Source: Clusia tigrina (Eukaryota; Arthropoda; Insecta; Diptera; Clusiidae). Taken from it: 64,000 bases of DNA. A program made the translations under genes and the position numbers. The notes beneath the pieces are model-generated. The model was not told the origin of the DNA, made no database searches, and saw only the letters and a program-made list of their open reading frames with translations. Positions 21,893 to 31,911 of the stretch are shown here, piece by piece. The first letter of the stretch is position 1. Each line of letters begins with the position of its first letter. The DNA lies in assembly GCA_920105625.2 (NCBI GenBank), contig OV050031.1, positions 224,798,194-224,862,193 on the forward strand, given 5' to 3'.

Positions 21893-22440
21893 ATAACAGC
21901 AGCGGTAGATTGGTTAGGTTAGGTTGCAAAGGCGTGTTCGGATACGGTAGCCGCACTTCCACTCGGAGACATCTATACCCATTGTGACTGCCTTCAAAAA
22001 TGTCAAGAGGAGGCATACTCGTCCTCACCCTCGATTTCCGTATACATTGGAAGTACCATCCCTATAAAACCATTTGGTTTTCCAGATGAAAGTGAGGAGA
22101 TCCAATAAGTCCACCTTCGTTATCTCTGTCAAGCTTGTGAAGAAGCGCGACCCCAAACATTGAAGTCGCTTCAACTGTAGTCTTGGACACTGACATAAAA
22201 AGTGATGAATCGATTCTATCTCTTCTCCATCATGGTAAGTCCTGATTATCCCGCTCGACGGATTACGCCAACGTTGAAGCATTGGTGCGATAGCAGCAGA
22301 ACCTACCGTGGAACATCGGTTAATTGCCAAAAATTACCCATATAAAATGGTGTGATAGTTCTGAATGGGACGAGGGACTTTAAAAGACTGCAGAGTGGTC
22401 AACGGGCGTCGAGAACGTTCCACTGCATTTATGTCATGGA
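21893..22440 (-). pseudogene. LOA/Jockey-type ORF2 C-terminal fragment with GGTTAGGTT tail
   Basis: The minus strand reads IGN-like FYMGNFWQLTDVPR, then shifts to RTYHDGEEIESIHHFLCQCP, LKRLQCLGSRFFTSL and DLLTFIWKTKWFYRDG before a stop at 22025. The E-x-IHHFLCQCP block is the C-terminal zinc knuckle of this retroelement group. The 3' UTR ends in the GGTTAGGTTAGGTT run (plus strand 21906-21924). Frameshift and heavy 5' truncation make it non-functional. Confidence 0.75.
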
Positions 22441-22833
22441 AAGAAGATAGAATAATAATAACAATTTTGTTGACTCAGAAATACAATTATAAAACTTAAT
22501 TCCAGATAACACAAAATTAATTAAAATAAATTGATTTTTACAATATAATTAAAACAGCGCAATTGGAACTTTGTTAATGGAAATGCTGCTTAGAATGTTC
22601 CAACCAGCTTGTTACTCATAACGATCCAAACTATCCTCAGATAGGAATCACAACAATTATATTTTCATGTTTTGAGTGATTCAAATTGATCTTGTGATAA
22701 CTTTATTGACACTTATATGAAATTTTCTGGACCAGGAACAGCTGCGATCGATCACACGAAGCCTTTTTTTACAGAGTTTCATATACATTTTTTTTCTAAA
22801 TTAAAGAGATTATCTATTATATCAATGCAATTT
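22441..22833. other. AT-rich spacer
   Basis: No gene or repeat recognised. Confidence 0.5.
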
Positions 22834-22844
22834 CCAATTAAGTA

Positions 22845-23107
22845 GATTAGATTAGATTAGAGAAGAATGCAATCTAGTCTCCTAGTCACTGAGGCCTCAA
22901 ATGGGCCTTTTGTGACACACTCAATAAGTTACAAATCCTCTGAGAGTCTACTGTATTCATGAAAAATTTAAAAATCTTCCTGGGAGATTTGTCCGCAATT
23001 GCTGGTGGTTCTACCTCAATATCGTAGTCGGGTCCATAGTAGACCGTTACAGTGGCATAGCAAATGCTCTGCAATTTCCTCGTCCTCGTTCCACAATCTA
23101 CAATATT
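22845..23107 (-). mobile_element. 5'-truncated non-LTR element, lower of two stacked insertions
   Basis: The minus strand reads CRLWNEDEEIAEHLLCHC, a retroelement C-terminal zinc knuckle, and later GPFEASVTRRLDCIL, then a (TAATC)n tail. The 263-bp insert is bounded by CCAATTAAGTA on both sides (22834-22844 and 23108-23118), an 11-bp TSD. Confidence 0.82.
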
Positions 23108-23118
23108 CCAATTAAGTA

Positions 23119-23336
23119 GGTAGGTTGGGCAGCCGCATCACCAATAAACCAGTGATGCCACATAGACCACCAGTTCGGTCCGTTGTGAACAGCGGGTGTG
23201 AACATAACTACGCCTCCCCCTCCCCGATTGAACTAACCTGCTCCTTTTAATAAAGCGAAGACTGTTGGTGAAACCTGCCTGGCATAGATTATCTATACTT
23301 ATTAAGAAGTGACATCCTAGTAAATACCAATTAAGT
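23119..23336 (-). mobile_element. 5'-truncated LOA-type 3' end, upper of two stacked insertions
   Basis: The sequence GGTAGGTTGGGCAGCCGCAT, CCAGTGATGCCAC and GACCACCAGTT matches the 3' end of the LOA insertion at 35337-36173. It is bounded by CCAATTAAGTA at 23108-23118 and 23337-23347. Together with the neighbouring element it makes three copies of the target word. Confidence 0.82.
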
Positions 23337-23347
23337 AAATATGCAGT

Positions 23348-24734
23348 TACATTCGTCGCCTGCAATGCCATTTGATTTTACTAAATTGACCAATAAATTT
23401 CCGTGAGTGTTGCAGAACTCCAAAATCAAACGAGGGTAGAATCAAATGTCTCAAAACAGTTCAAAACGCTTCAAAGCAGTTGAAATTTGTATAATTGCTA
23501 ATGAGTGTGTGCGTCACTGACGCGCTGTTGCGTGCGCTGCGTTGCGTTGCGTCGCGTCGCGTCGGGTTCTGCCGTAGTCTCCAATTGAAAATTTGCCATT
23601 TGTAAACTACGAGTAACTGGTCGCATTCCCAGCAGAGTAAGCATTTAGTTAAAAAACAACGGGCAATTTAAAACAATAATAATACGAGCGAGTACAACAA
23701 CAGCAACAACAACAACAACACCAGCAACAAACCAATAACAACAAAAACGCCAAATACACCAACAAAAACACCGATGACAACAACAAGAAGAACGCGCACA
23801 AAAAAGAAAAATGGTTACACACATGTCACAGCTCAAATTGTTGTTGTTTTTTGTTTGTGTTGTAGTTGTTGCAGTTGCAGCCTTCGCGCAGCAAATAACA
23901 AGTTATAAAAACTCGTTTGAAACCGTTTAAGGCATTGCAATTAATTATTTTTAACTGTTTGGCCATTTCGGAATGCATCATCCAAACGGTGTTGCAGCCA
24001 ACTTCCAACTTCCAGCTTTCAGCTTTCGTTTCTTTGTCCATGAGTTTGCTTGATCGATTGATTGCCAATCGATTGATATGCGATCGAGCAACCAATTGCT
24101 GCAATTGCCTGCTGTTTTACTACCGAATTGTTGTGTTCTGTGCGGCTGTAGTAGATGTGGCTGTGTGCTAAATTTTGTTGTTATGCCCCGTGTTGTTGCT
24201 GTTGCTGTTGTTGTTGTCTTCTTTTTGGTCGGCGGCCCGGCCGCTCGGTCAGTCGTGTTGTAGGATTTTGTCATTGCGACCATCAGCAGACATCCTTTTT
24301 CGGGTTAAATGTAGTGATTCCGATATTAAGTGATTTTTAATTTATTTTCTTTATTTTTTGTATGAAAATTGTTTATGCTACACTCAGAAAAATATTAATA
24401 ATATTATTTATTTACCAAACGTGACGAAGCAACATCAATCAATTGGATTGATATGCGGGATAATTCCCTTTATTAAAAAGAAAATTTATATGAAAAAAGC
24501 CACAAGAAAGAAAATGTATGTGAAAAATCAAGATGTATGTAGAAAAAAGCCATCGTGTGATCGTTTGCAGCTTTTTCTGTTCCAGAAACTTTCAATTAAG
24601 TGACAATAAAGCTATCATAAGTTCAGTTTGAATCAATCAAAACATATACTCGTATATAAAATTTTTGTGACTGCTGTCATCTTGATTTCACGATGTTTCG
24701 AACATTCAAAGCACCATCTTCAGTCACACAGTTA
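23348..24734. other. Unique DNA with CAA and GTT runs, no gene recognised
   Basis: A CAACAACAA-rich tract (about 23695-23790) and GTT-rich tracts (about 23838-23872 and 24185-24217) could pair as RNA. A GCGTTGCGTC run lies near 23530-23565. No exon supported. Confidence 0.55.
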
Positions 24735-24831
24735 GGTTAGGTTAGATTAGGTTTTCGTGGCAGTCAGTCTGCAGACCAACTCACTCAGACCACTATGGGT
24801 CCATGGCGATACCACCGCGTAACACTGTACC
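24735..24831 (-). mobile_element. Very short non-LTR 3' end with TSD
   Basis: A 97-bp insert starting GGTTAGGTTAGATTAGG lies between CAGTCACACAGTTA (24721-24734) and CAGTCACATAGTTA (24832-24845), a 14-bp TSD with one mismatch. No coding sequence remains. Orientation is inferred from the GGTTAGGTT end, which is the 3' terminus in the fragment at 21893. Confidence 0.7.
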
Positions 24832-24865
24832 CAGTCACATAGTTAAATATTCTTTTAGATTTTGA

Positions 24866-25512
24866 GTAATGTGGCTTTTGCAGTCATATCGCTCTTGAGT
24901 TTTGTCGCTATTGCAGTCATATCGTTCTTGAGTTATGTCGCTATTGCAGTCATATCGCTCTTGAGTTATGTCGCTATTGCAGTCATATCGCTCTTGAGTT
25001 TTGTCGCTATTACAGTCATATCGCTCTTGAGTTATGTCGCTATTGCACTCATATCGCTCTTGAGTTATGTCGCTATTGCAGTCATATCGCTCTTGAGTTA
25101 TTTCGCTATTGCAGTCATATCGCTCTTGAGTTATGTCGCTATTGCAGTCATATCGCTCTTGAGTTTTGTCGCTATTACAGTCATATCGCTCTTGAGTTAT
25201 GTCGCTATTGCAGTCATATCGCTCTTGAGTTATGTCGCTATTGCAGTCATATCGCTCTTGAGTTATGTCGCTATTGCAGTCATATTGCTCTTGAGTTATT
25301 TCGCTATTGCAGTCATATCGCTCTTGAGTTATGTCGCTATTGCAGTCATATCGCTCTTGAGTTATGTCGCTATTGCAGTCATATCGCTCTTGAGTTTTGT
25401 CGCTATTACAGTCATATCGCTCTTGAGTTTTGTCGCTATTACAGTCATATCGCTTTTGAGTTATGTCGCTATTGCAGTCATATCGCTCTTGAGTTTTGTC
25501 GCTATTGCAATC
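24866..25512 (+). repeat. 33-bp minisatellite, 20 units
   Basis: Units of the type TCATATCGCTCTTGAGTTAT followed by GTCGCTATTGCAG (33 bp) repeat about 20 times with few changes. Because 33 is a multiple of three, a frame stays open for 229 codons and would read the 11-residue VAIAVISLLSY again and again. That frame begins with TTG, has an upstream in-frame TAG at 24856 and contains no ATG, so I do not call it a gene. Confidence 0.93.
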
Positions 25513-25599
25513 TTTTCATTACATTGTAAAAACATAATTTATTTACTTTAATTAATTTTGTATTTTCTAGAATTAAATGTTATAATTGTATTTCTGAGT

Positions 25600-26005
25600 T
25601 GCCAATATTATTATTATTATTCTTACCTCAGAGTCCATAATATCAGCAGTGCACAAGATTGTTGTAGGTCGAAAGGAACTGTGTTCTGGAAATATATAAT
25701 GGAGCATTAATAATAATGGAATTTTAATAATAATAATGAAACATTTATAATAATAATAATAATGGAACTTGCATAAAAAGAATGGAACTTTAATAGTTGG
25801 AACAAATATTCGAACATCAATATATAAATTAGTATATTTGTGGTAATGTGAATACTCCGACCATTCAAGAACCTTGTGAAACTTAGTTAATGAAGTTAGA
25901 TTTATATGGAACATCAATTTATAAATGAGTATATTTGTGGTAATGTGAATACTCCGATCATTCAAGAACCTTGTGAAACTTTGTTCATGAAACTAGATTT
26001 ATAAA
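25600..26005. repeat. AAT-rich tract and 97-bp direct duplication
   Basis: Imperfect ATT/AAT trinucleotides occupy about 25605-25780. A segment starting GAACATCAAT at 25812 is repeated at 25909 (ATTTGTGGTAATGTGAATAC, CATTCAAGAACCTTGTGAAA), a two-copy tandem with period 97. Confidence 0.8.
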
Positions 26006-27928
26006 GAAGATAAATGTGTTGAGTCCTTGAATGGGACTATTTTATGACAGTAAGTCAGTTGGAATTGGGAATTGATAGACTTTTGAATATTTGAACAAAT
26101 AGTAATACAGTACAAGACAACATAAATGGGTAATACAGTAAAAATGGGTAATACAGTATAATATAGTATAAATGGGGAAATATAAGTTGGTGATGCAAAA
26201 TATTAATAATTTGGTACGCCAAAAGGCCGAATCCTAAAAAGAAATTGTTTTTATATCAACATAAAAACACTAAAAATATTTTTAAAATTATATTTACTCC
26301 ATTAGGTACCTCAATTGTTTTCAAAAATGATATTATGGACTAACTTCTTATCTAAAGATGACCAAACCATCACCAATTCATCACCAACCCGTCACACAAG
26401 GTGTTGTAAAGAGGATTTCTTCAATATACGTATTTCTAGTGGCGCCATCTATTGGCAATTACATGCGTCAGAAAGGTAGAACCCTCACTGATGTTCTAGT
26501 AATACGTATTGTGCACGTAGAAGCCATGTAAAAGGCTTGTAACGACGTCCTGAAGGACTTGCCGGCGTACGATCTAAAACAGTCAGTCGACATGCTTTTA
26601 GACCGTTCTATTCGATGTACTGAGTTGGAAGGGGAAAACTTTGTGTTTTTGTTTTTATTTATACTTTTAATATTATTATTAAATATTGTTAATCGATTCT
26701 CGACTTACGGAAGAAATTTAATTAATTTATTTATATGTGTATTATAATTAAAATTATAACAAAATATATGAAAGCACCAGCTGTCAGGGCTATCGGCTTC
26801 TTTATATTTAAGAAGTCCTCTTTTTTAGGAATACAACTTGTACACCAATTTACCATCGCTTCCAATATAGATTAAACACGAATTGTCTACTACTCGCATT
26901 ATCGAGCGTGTACTGTACGTGCGCCTTGATTGAGTTTACACGTTCCCATGCGCACCCATCTATCACCGCGAAAAAGTGTCTCGCATATATTTTTTCTTTG
27001 TATGTACTCATGCTGCCGCCGCCAACATTTCTTGTCAGGCTTTGGCTAATATTTTTTGTGTGGAGTATGATATGTCGTTTTGTCACATCGGTAGGAAATA
27101 TTGTGGCATATAATAATTAAGCACGGATTAATTGGCTGCGCGACATGTTTCTTACATAATCAGGTGCAAGCACGAAACAGACACTCCGCATCAATTCATT
27201 TGTCAAATAATGAGCAGATAAGATTTCAGCGAAACAGATGAAAACTTTATTTGGGAAAGAAGTTAATAAAAATTCATAAAAATTGTGTAGGAAAAGAGAT
27301 TTTAATGAAAACGAAATGAACAAATTATTATATTGTTATAAACAAGAACTCTTTGTAAACGAGAATACTGTGTGCATATCTAGATGGAGATATGCATCTC
27401 TCCAATTATCACAAAACGTCAGAAGCGTTTTTGGCTGTGTGTTGTGTGTGTGTCTCTCCATTTTGCTGCTGTAGCCAGAGCGATGTGATTCATCATGGTC
27501 GCACAGAGTGGAAATGAGGTGGTGGTGTCCTAAAAGGTTAGGTTCAGGAATGGAACTGTAATCGTTTTTTTCTGATTACCAAATGAAGATAACAATTTGA
27601 TGTCATAGCAAGGGTTCCATACCATTAATTGGGATATTGAATTGAGTTTTAGAAGAAAAAATTAATTGAATGCTTACAAGATAGTTCGCTATCGATGAAT
27701 ACGTTATATAACTATATTATATGTATGGGAACGAGGCCTAGGACCACTGTTGATAGAAACACCCAACAAGAAAAGAAAGGAGAAATGTATAAAATGTGTT
27801 CAGCAGTCAATACTCCGGGCACAATTTGCAGCTTTGATTTCACGAGTAGAGTCTGTTGATAAGGCCACGAAGGGCAACAACTTTTAAGTGCGAGTATATA
27901 AGATGGCAATATGATGGTGGTGCAATTA
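26006..27928. other. Spacer, no gene recognised
   Basis: About 1.9 kb without domain-bearing frames or clear repeats. Confidence 0.5.
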
Positions 27929-28018
27929 ACCACAATGGGTCTTGAACAGGCCTAGGGTAGGTTAGGTTATATGGCTGTCCTAAGACTCACTTAGGCCTGC
28001 TCAAGGCCCATTGTGGCC
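27929..28018. repeat. GGTTAGGTT dispersed repeat with flanking inverted words
   Basis: GGTTAGGTTATATGGCTGTC, AAGACTCACTTAGGCCTGC and CAAGGCCCATTGTGG match the insert at 50295-50351. Immediately upstream is CACAATGGGTCTTGAACAGG, an imperfect reverse complement of CCTGCTCAAGGCCCATTGTG, so the locus can form a hairpin. Confidence 0.7.
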
Positions 28019-29111
28019 TAAGTAAGCCTAACAGTCACTTTACCTAAACTATGATGGTGCAAAACAGAATAAATCGGTGACGGGTGAAATCGCAGGGGTT
28101 GAAGTCCCTGAATCCATGACTTCATACAATTATATGGATTAAATACTGGAGTCATCAAAGATGCTTACATTTCTAAAGGAAGCTACACGGTGCGTTGCAT
28201 CTGTTTTAGGAGTATTATCACAACAATTCAGTAATGAGATAATTTCTCCTTATCTCCCATGAACAGTTTCTTACGGACTGAAATGAATAAATCAGGCATC
28301 ACTTTGCTTGATCCACATTTTGTTGTGATGATGAGGATGTGCTCAGATGATCTTGATCGGTTCCTTATTGCACCATTTTAACTATTATCGTCCAATATTC
28401 TTGTTTAATAGATCATGGACACCTCTGACGTTACCAAGCATTTAATTATAGAACATCAATAAACAAGACCAACAAGTGAAACATTTTTACTGATATTTTA
28501 GTGCTTTCGCATAACAATTCCGTCAATTTTACTGCCGCAAATTTGTGCTGATTAAAAGAAATCTTTTGTTTTTTTTGTGAACGTTCATTAAAAGTGTTCA
28601 CACTAATAAGGCAGAAACTATTAAAACCAACTTAATTAAAGTTTAATACGAAAGATGATCAGAAAGATACTTGCACCTGCTGGAGAAAGTGCGGATGTAG
28701 GGAGAATAAAAGCCAACGATCAAACAAGTACGAGTATCTGGCAAGATTCTGTGGAAGAAAGAGACTGATACTGAGGCAGCGCGACACGATCATAGTGAAG
28801 AACGTGATCATTGTGAAGAACAAATCAGATATATGTTGATGGACAATAAGGAGAACAAAGGAACTATTAGGTTTGTTTAGAGAGAAGGGCATCTATAGCA
28901 CTGTGAGACTCGTCAGGTTTTGTTTAAAGTAAACAAGTGGACTATCAACTAACTATCTGATTGTTCAAGTCAATTACTGCTCATATTAGAGAACATATTA
29001 TGTCCACAACGGGCTGAAGAACGATTGACAATGATATTTTTGTTTAGAAATGTTTTAATGCTAGAGTTAGAGATACAATTAATTAGCATCAAAAACAAAA
29101 ATTCGAATAGT
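28019..29111. other. Spacer, no gene recognised
   Basis: No domain or clear repeat seen. Confidence 0.5.
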
Positions 29112-29123
29112 TAGTATTGCTTT

Positions 29124-29376
29124 TCTGCGGAGAAAGTGACGAAACCTCACTGCGGATCAGTGGCACACAAAAGACTCAGGTGTTTTAGTGGATATATCTT
29201 AGATTTGAGCCAGATTCCTCAACTTGATTCCTCCAAAGTATATGAATTCCTGCCGGAAATTAACCTGACAGAAGATCTGTAGATGAGACTATCCTCATAT
29301 TTCAAATAAAGAGGGGCATCACAATAGATCTTTCAGGTCGCGGTGTATAACACCCTTAAATAAATCTAATCTAATC
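29124..29376 (+). mobile_element. 5'-truncated Jockey/LOA-type 3' end with 12-bp TSD
   Basis: The plus strand reads RLRCFSGYILDLSQIPQLD and YEFLPEINLTEDL to a TAG, then a 3' UTR ending in a TAATCTAATCT tail. TAGTATTGCTTT at 29112-29123 and 29377-29388 is a 12-bp TSD. Related 3' ends lie at 50267-50437 (plus) and 55195-55455 (minus). Confidence 0.85.
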
Positions 29377-29388
29377 TAGTATTGCTTT

Positions 29389-29904
29389 CAGTATACATCT
29401 TCGATCAATTGAGTTTTCCAGAGCATTTTCCTGTAGTCATCAATAGCTTCGTCAACCAAGTATATAAAAATAAAACGTATTCGTTCTATTATATATACAA
29501 TATACTATGGAAGTTTTGTTAATAGTTCGATCACTGGATTCGTTTAAGCAAATATACTTAATTCAAATGTACGGTTACTTTAATTAGTTTTGCTAATAGT
29601 TCAATCATTGCATTGAGTCAAGTAATTAAAAAAGCACTTGTTTCATAATGGAGCTTTTAGTTTAATTAGTTTAATTTAATAGCCATAGTTAACAATATTC
29701 ATTTATTATACTATGCAACAACAATTAACAAGTTCCACTTTACATCTTTAGCAGTCTTATTGCTTCTACTTCCAAGTCGTAAATGCACTCCACCATTATA
29801 GTACACTCATTTTATTTATTGAGGGTGATTTCAGGATCGTTTCTATACATTATTGAACTAACTTTATTGATCATTTTTCCGTTTATGTCTCAATGTAAGA
29901 GGGA
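29389..29904. other. AT-rich spacer
   Basis: No gene recognised. Confidence 0.5.
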
Positions 29905-30600
29905 GAGATACAAAAGCACTATTGACTTTTCTCTAAAGATTCATGTTTCTTCATGCTTAGTTACTAATGTTCAAAGACTATCTATCTATCGCAGTACTAT
30001 AACATTCCCCCTTTTGTCTTCTTCATAGTACATTGATCTCTAATGATAAAATTGTATTCTTTAGAAAATCTATTCTATGCAACGTTTTGCCATGAATATT
30101 AAAAGGACTATAACAATTCTATAACGTTTCCATTTTTTATTCATAGTACATCGATCATCAGTGATAAAATTGAGTTCTTTCCAAAATTCTTTTCTAAGCA
30201 ACGTTTAGTCATGAAAATTAAAAGGACCATAACAATTCTATCCAATGCTTTCTTCATATTACTTCCATCTGAGTGATCAAATCGAAATTGTTTCGAAAAT
30301 TCCATTCTATGCATCATTTAGTCATGAACATTAGAAGGCCCATTACAATTTCCCTTTTTTCATATGACGTCGATCTGAGTAATCAAATCAAAATTCCATT
30401 CTCTGCAACGCTGAGTTATGAATATTATAAAGACTATCTTGTGACAATTATTTAACATTTGCCTTTTTACTTCATAGTGCATCGATCTCTAGTGATAAAA
30501 TTACATTCTTAGGAAGATTTCATTCTATGAAACGTTTATGTATGTTTATTCATGAATTTTAAAAAGACTATATCCTCACAATTCTACATCATTAGTCTGT
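29905..30600. repeat. Tandem repeat, about 115 bp, five to six copies
   Basis: Repeated blocks include CATGAATATTAAAAGGACTA, TAACAATTCTA, TTCATAGTACATCGATC, TGATAAAATT and CCATTCTATGCAACGTTTAG. Copies are diverged and unit length varies. The last unit is interrupted by the R1 insertion at 30627. Confidence 0.8.
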
Positions 30601-30626
30601 TTTTCGTGATGGTAATCCAGTTCCCA

Positions 30627-30809
30627 GTGAAGTGAGAATCTCCACCTTGAAGGATGTACAAAAAGGGTTCCAGGGTGGGGAGATGTTCTCAGCAAGGGAG
30701 GGGGATGTTTTAGTGAGTGCAATTCTCACATACCAAATCTGTGACTACAGTTTTGATGATGCGGCAGGCATTTTTACCCTCTCTACCAAAAAAAAAAAAA
30801 ACAAAAAAT
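30627..30809 (+). mobile_element. 5'-truncated R1-clade 3' end with poly(A) and 11-bp TSD
   Basis: The insert shares GTGAGAATCTCCACCTTGAA, AAAAAGGGTTCCAGGGTGGG and TTTTAGTGAGTGCAAT with the R1-type copy at 39.7-40.3 kb and ends in an A-rich tail. It is bounded by TCCAGTTCCCA at 30616-30626 and 30810-30820. Confidence 0.85.
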
Positions 30810-31223
30810 TCCAGTTCCCATTCTATGCTATGTAAAATTCCTCTTATATTCTGAAGAATTCATCAAATATTCGGGATATGGTGATAAGATCATTAACAAT
30901 TGACAAATTCATATTTTATTGATTCGGTTATGAAGTTGTGCCTGGAAGGTGAACGAACTGGGGAACTTTAGCAGCAATAATCATAGTAGGGAACTCAAAT
31001 TCCTATTGGTAGGGCAACGCTTTTTTCGGTACTTTTTTGCGGAATGAGATTTATTTATTAATAATTGTCTATGAGAGGAATTTACTATATGTTTAGTTGA
31101 TACCTTTCTTTTATGCTGCTATTTTTTTATGGCTTTCCGAATTACGAGAGACATTTTCACATACCAATAATTGATTAAATAGTTCTTAAAAGTTCGTCTT
31201 TCACCGGACACATACTCGAGGTA

Positions 31224-31463
31224 CAACCAAAATAGACGAGACGTAACGATAGCGATTGGACGACCGTCTGTCCTCGTTACTTCCATGTTGACATTTAACC
31301 CAAAATGTGACGCTATCAAACTCTTCGATGGATGGCTTTTTACATAAATTGCAAGCTAATCCCTCACAGCTGCAATCAAATACGTACGACCATTTTGATT
31401 ATTAACATTGGCTCACGTATGCAGGAACTTACTCGTTATGTCTCGTCTCGTCTATTTTGGTTG
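31224..31463. repeat. Inverted-repeat pair, possible small DNA transposon
   Basis: CAACCAAAATAGACGAGAC at 31224 is matched in reverse complement at the right end (31445-31463), with an extra GACGA in the right arm. The span is 240 bp. I see no TSD, so transposon identity is open. Confidence 0.5.
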
Positions 31464-31561
31464 GCCCTTCGGTCTTGTGTGTACTCAATCTCGTCTATAC
31501 TCGCTCTCGTCTATACTCGCTCTCGTCTATACCAAAGACCATAGAGACGGGACACTTAAAC

Positions 31562-31670
31562 GTGGATAGGTTTGTTTATCATTAGTTAACCAGAATTCTG
31601 AAGATATTCAGCCACACTACTACAGTTTTGCACATTATAAGAGTGCGCAAAACAAGAGTTATTTCTCTGT
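31562..31670 (+). mobile_element. hAT-like MITE, second subfamily, truncated
   Basis: Homologous to the right two-thirds of 8759-8930 (GGATAGGTTTGTTTATCATT, CAGCCACACTACTACAGTTT, AACAAGAGT, ATTTCTCTGT). The left terminus is missing and the right terminus is replaced by CTATAC, where the next MITE begins. Confidence 0.7.
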
Positions 31671-31676
31671 CTATAC

Positions 31677-31847
31677 CAGAGAATACAGAGAAAAGAAACT
31701 TAAACGTCAAACGGCAAAGCAGCGAAATAAAGCAGACGGACGTTGTACATGAATCCACTAAAAATCGTGGTGAATCCACTCAAAATCGTGGTGTGTCCTC
31801 TACGGACGCTGGCAGCGAAAAAGACTTTCTTTTCTCTGTGTTCTCTG
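31677..31847 (+). mobile_element. hAT-like MITE, 171 bp, copy 2
   Basis: Ends are CAGAGAATACAGAGAAAAG and CTTTTCTCTGTGTTCTCTG. It carries two 21-bp internal repeats; the 192-bp copies carry three, and 192-171 equals exactly one unit. Flanks GTCTATAC and TTCTATAT are a degraded 8-bp TSD (6 of 8). Confidence 0.85.
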
Positions 31848-31911
31848 TTCTATATTCACCCTCGTCTATATTCGCTCTCGTCTATACTGACTCTCGTCTA
31901 TACTCGTTCTA

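Larger units (their letters stand above)
31489..31911. repeat. 16-bp minisatellite split by MITEs
   Basis: Units TCTCGTCTATACTCGC repeat about three times at 31489-31532 and again, slightly changed, at 31849-31911. The MITE-related sequences at 31562-31847 lie between the two halves. Confidence 0.75.

Noticed and set aside
21906..21924. Telomere-like GGTTAGGTTAGGTT repeat
   Set aside because: It is the 3' tail of a non-LTR fragment and occurs at several dispersed sites, always short.
24866..25512. CRISPR-like array
   Set aside because: Units are directly contiguous without unique spacers, and the context is a eukaryotic genome.
24862..25551. 229-codon frame as a membrane protein
   Set aside because: It starts with TTG, is closed upstream by TAG, has no in-frame ATG and consists only of a 33-bp minisatellite.
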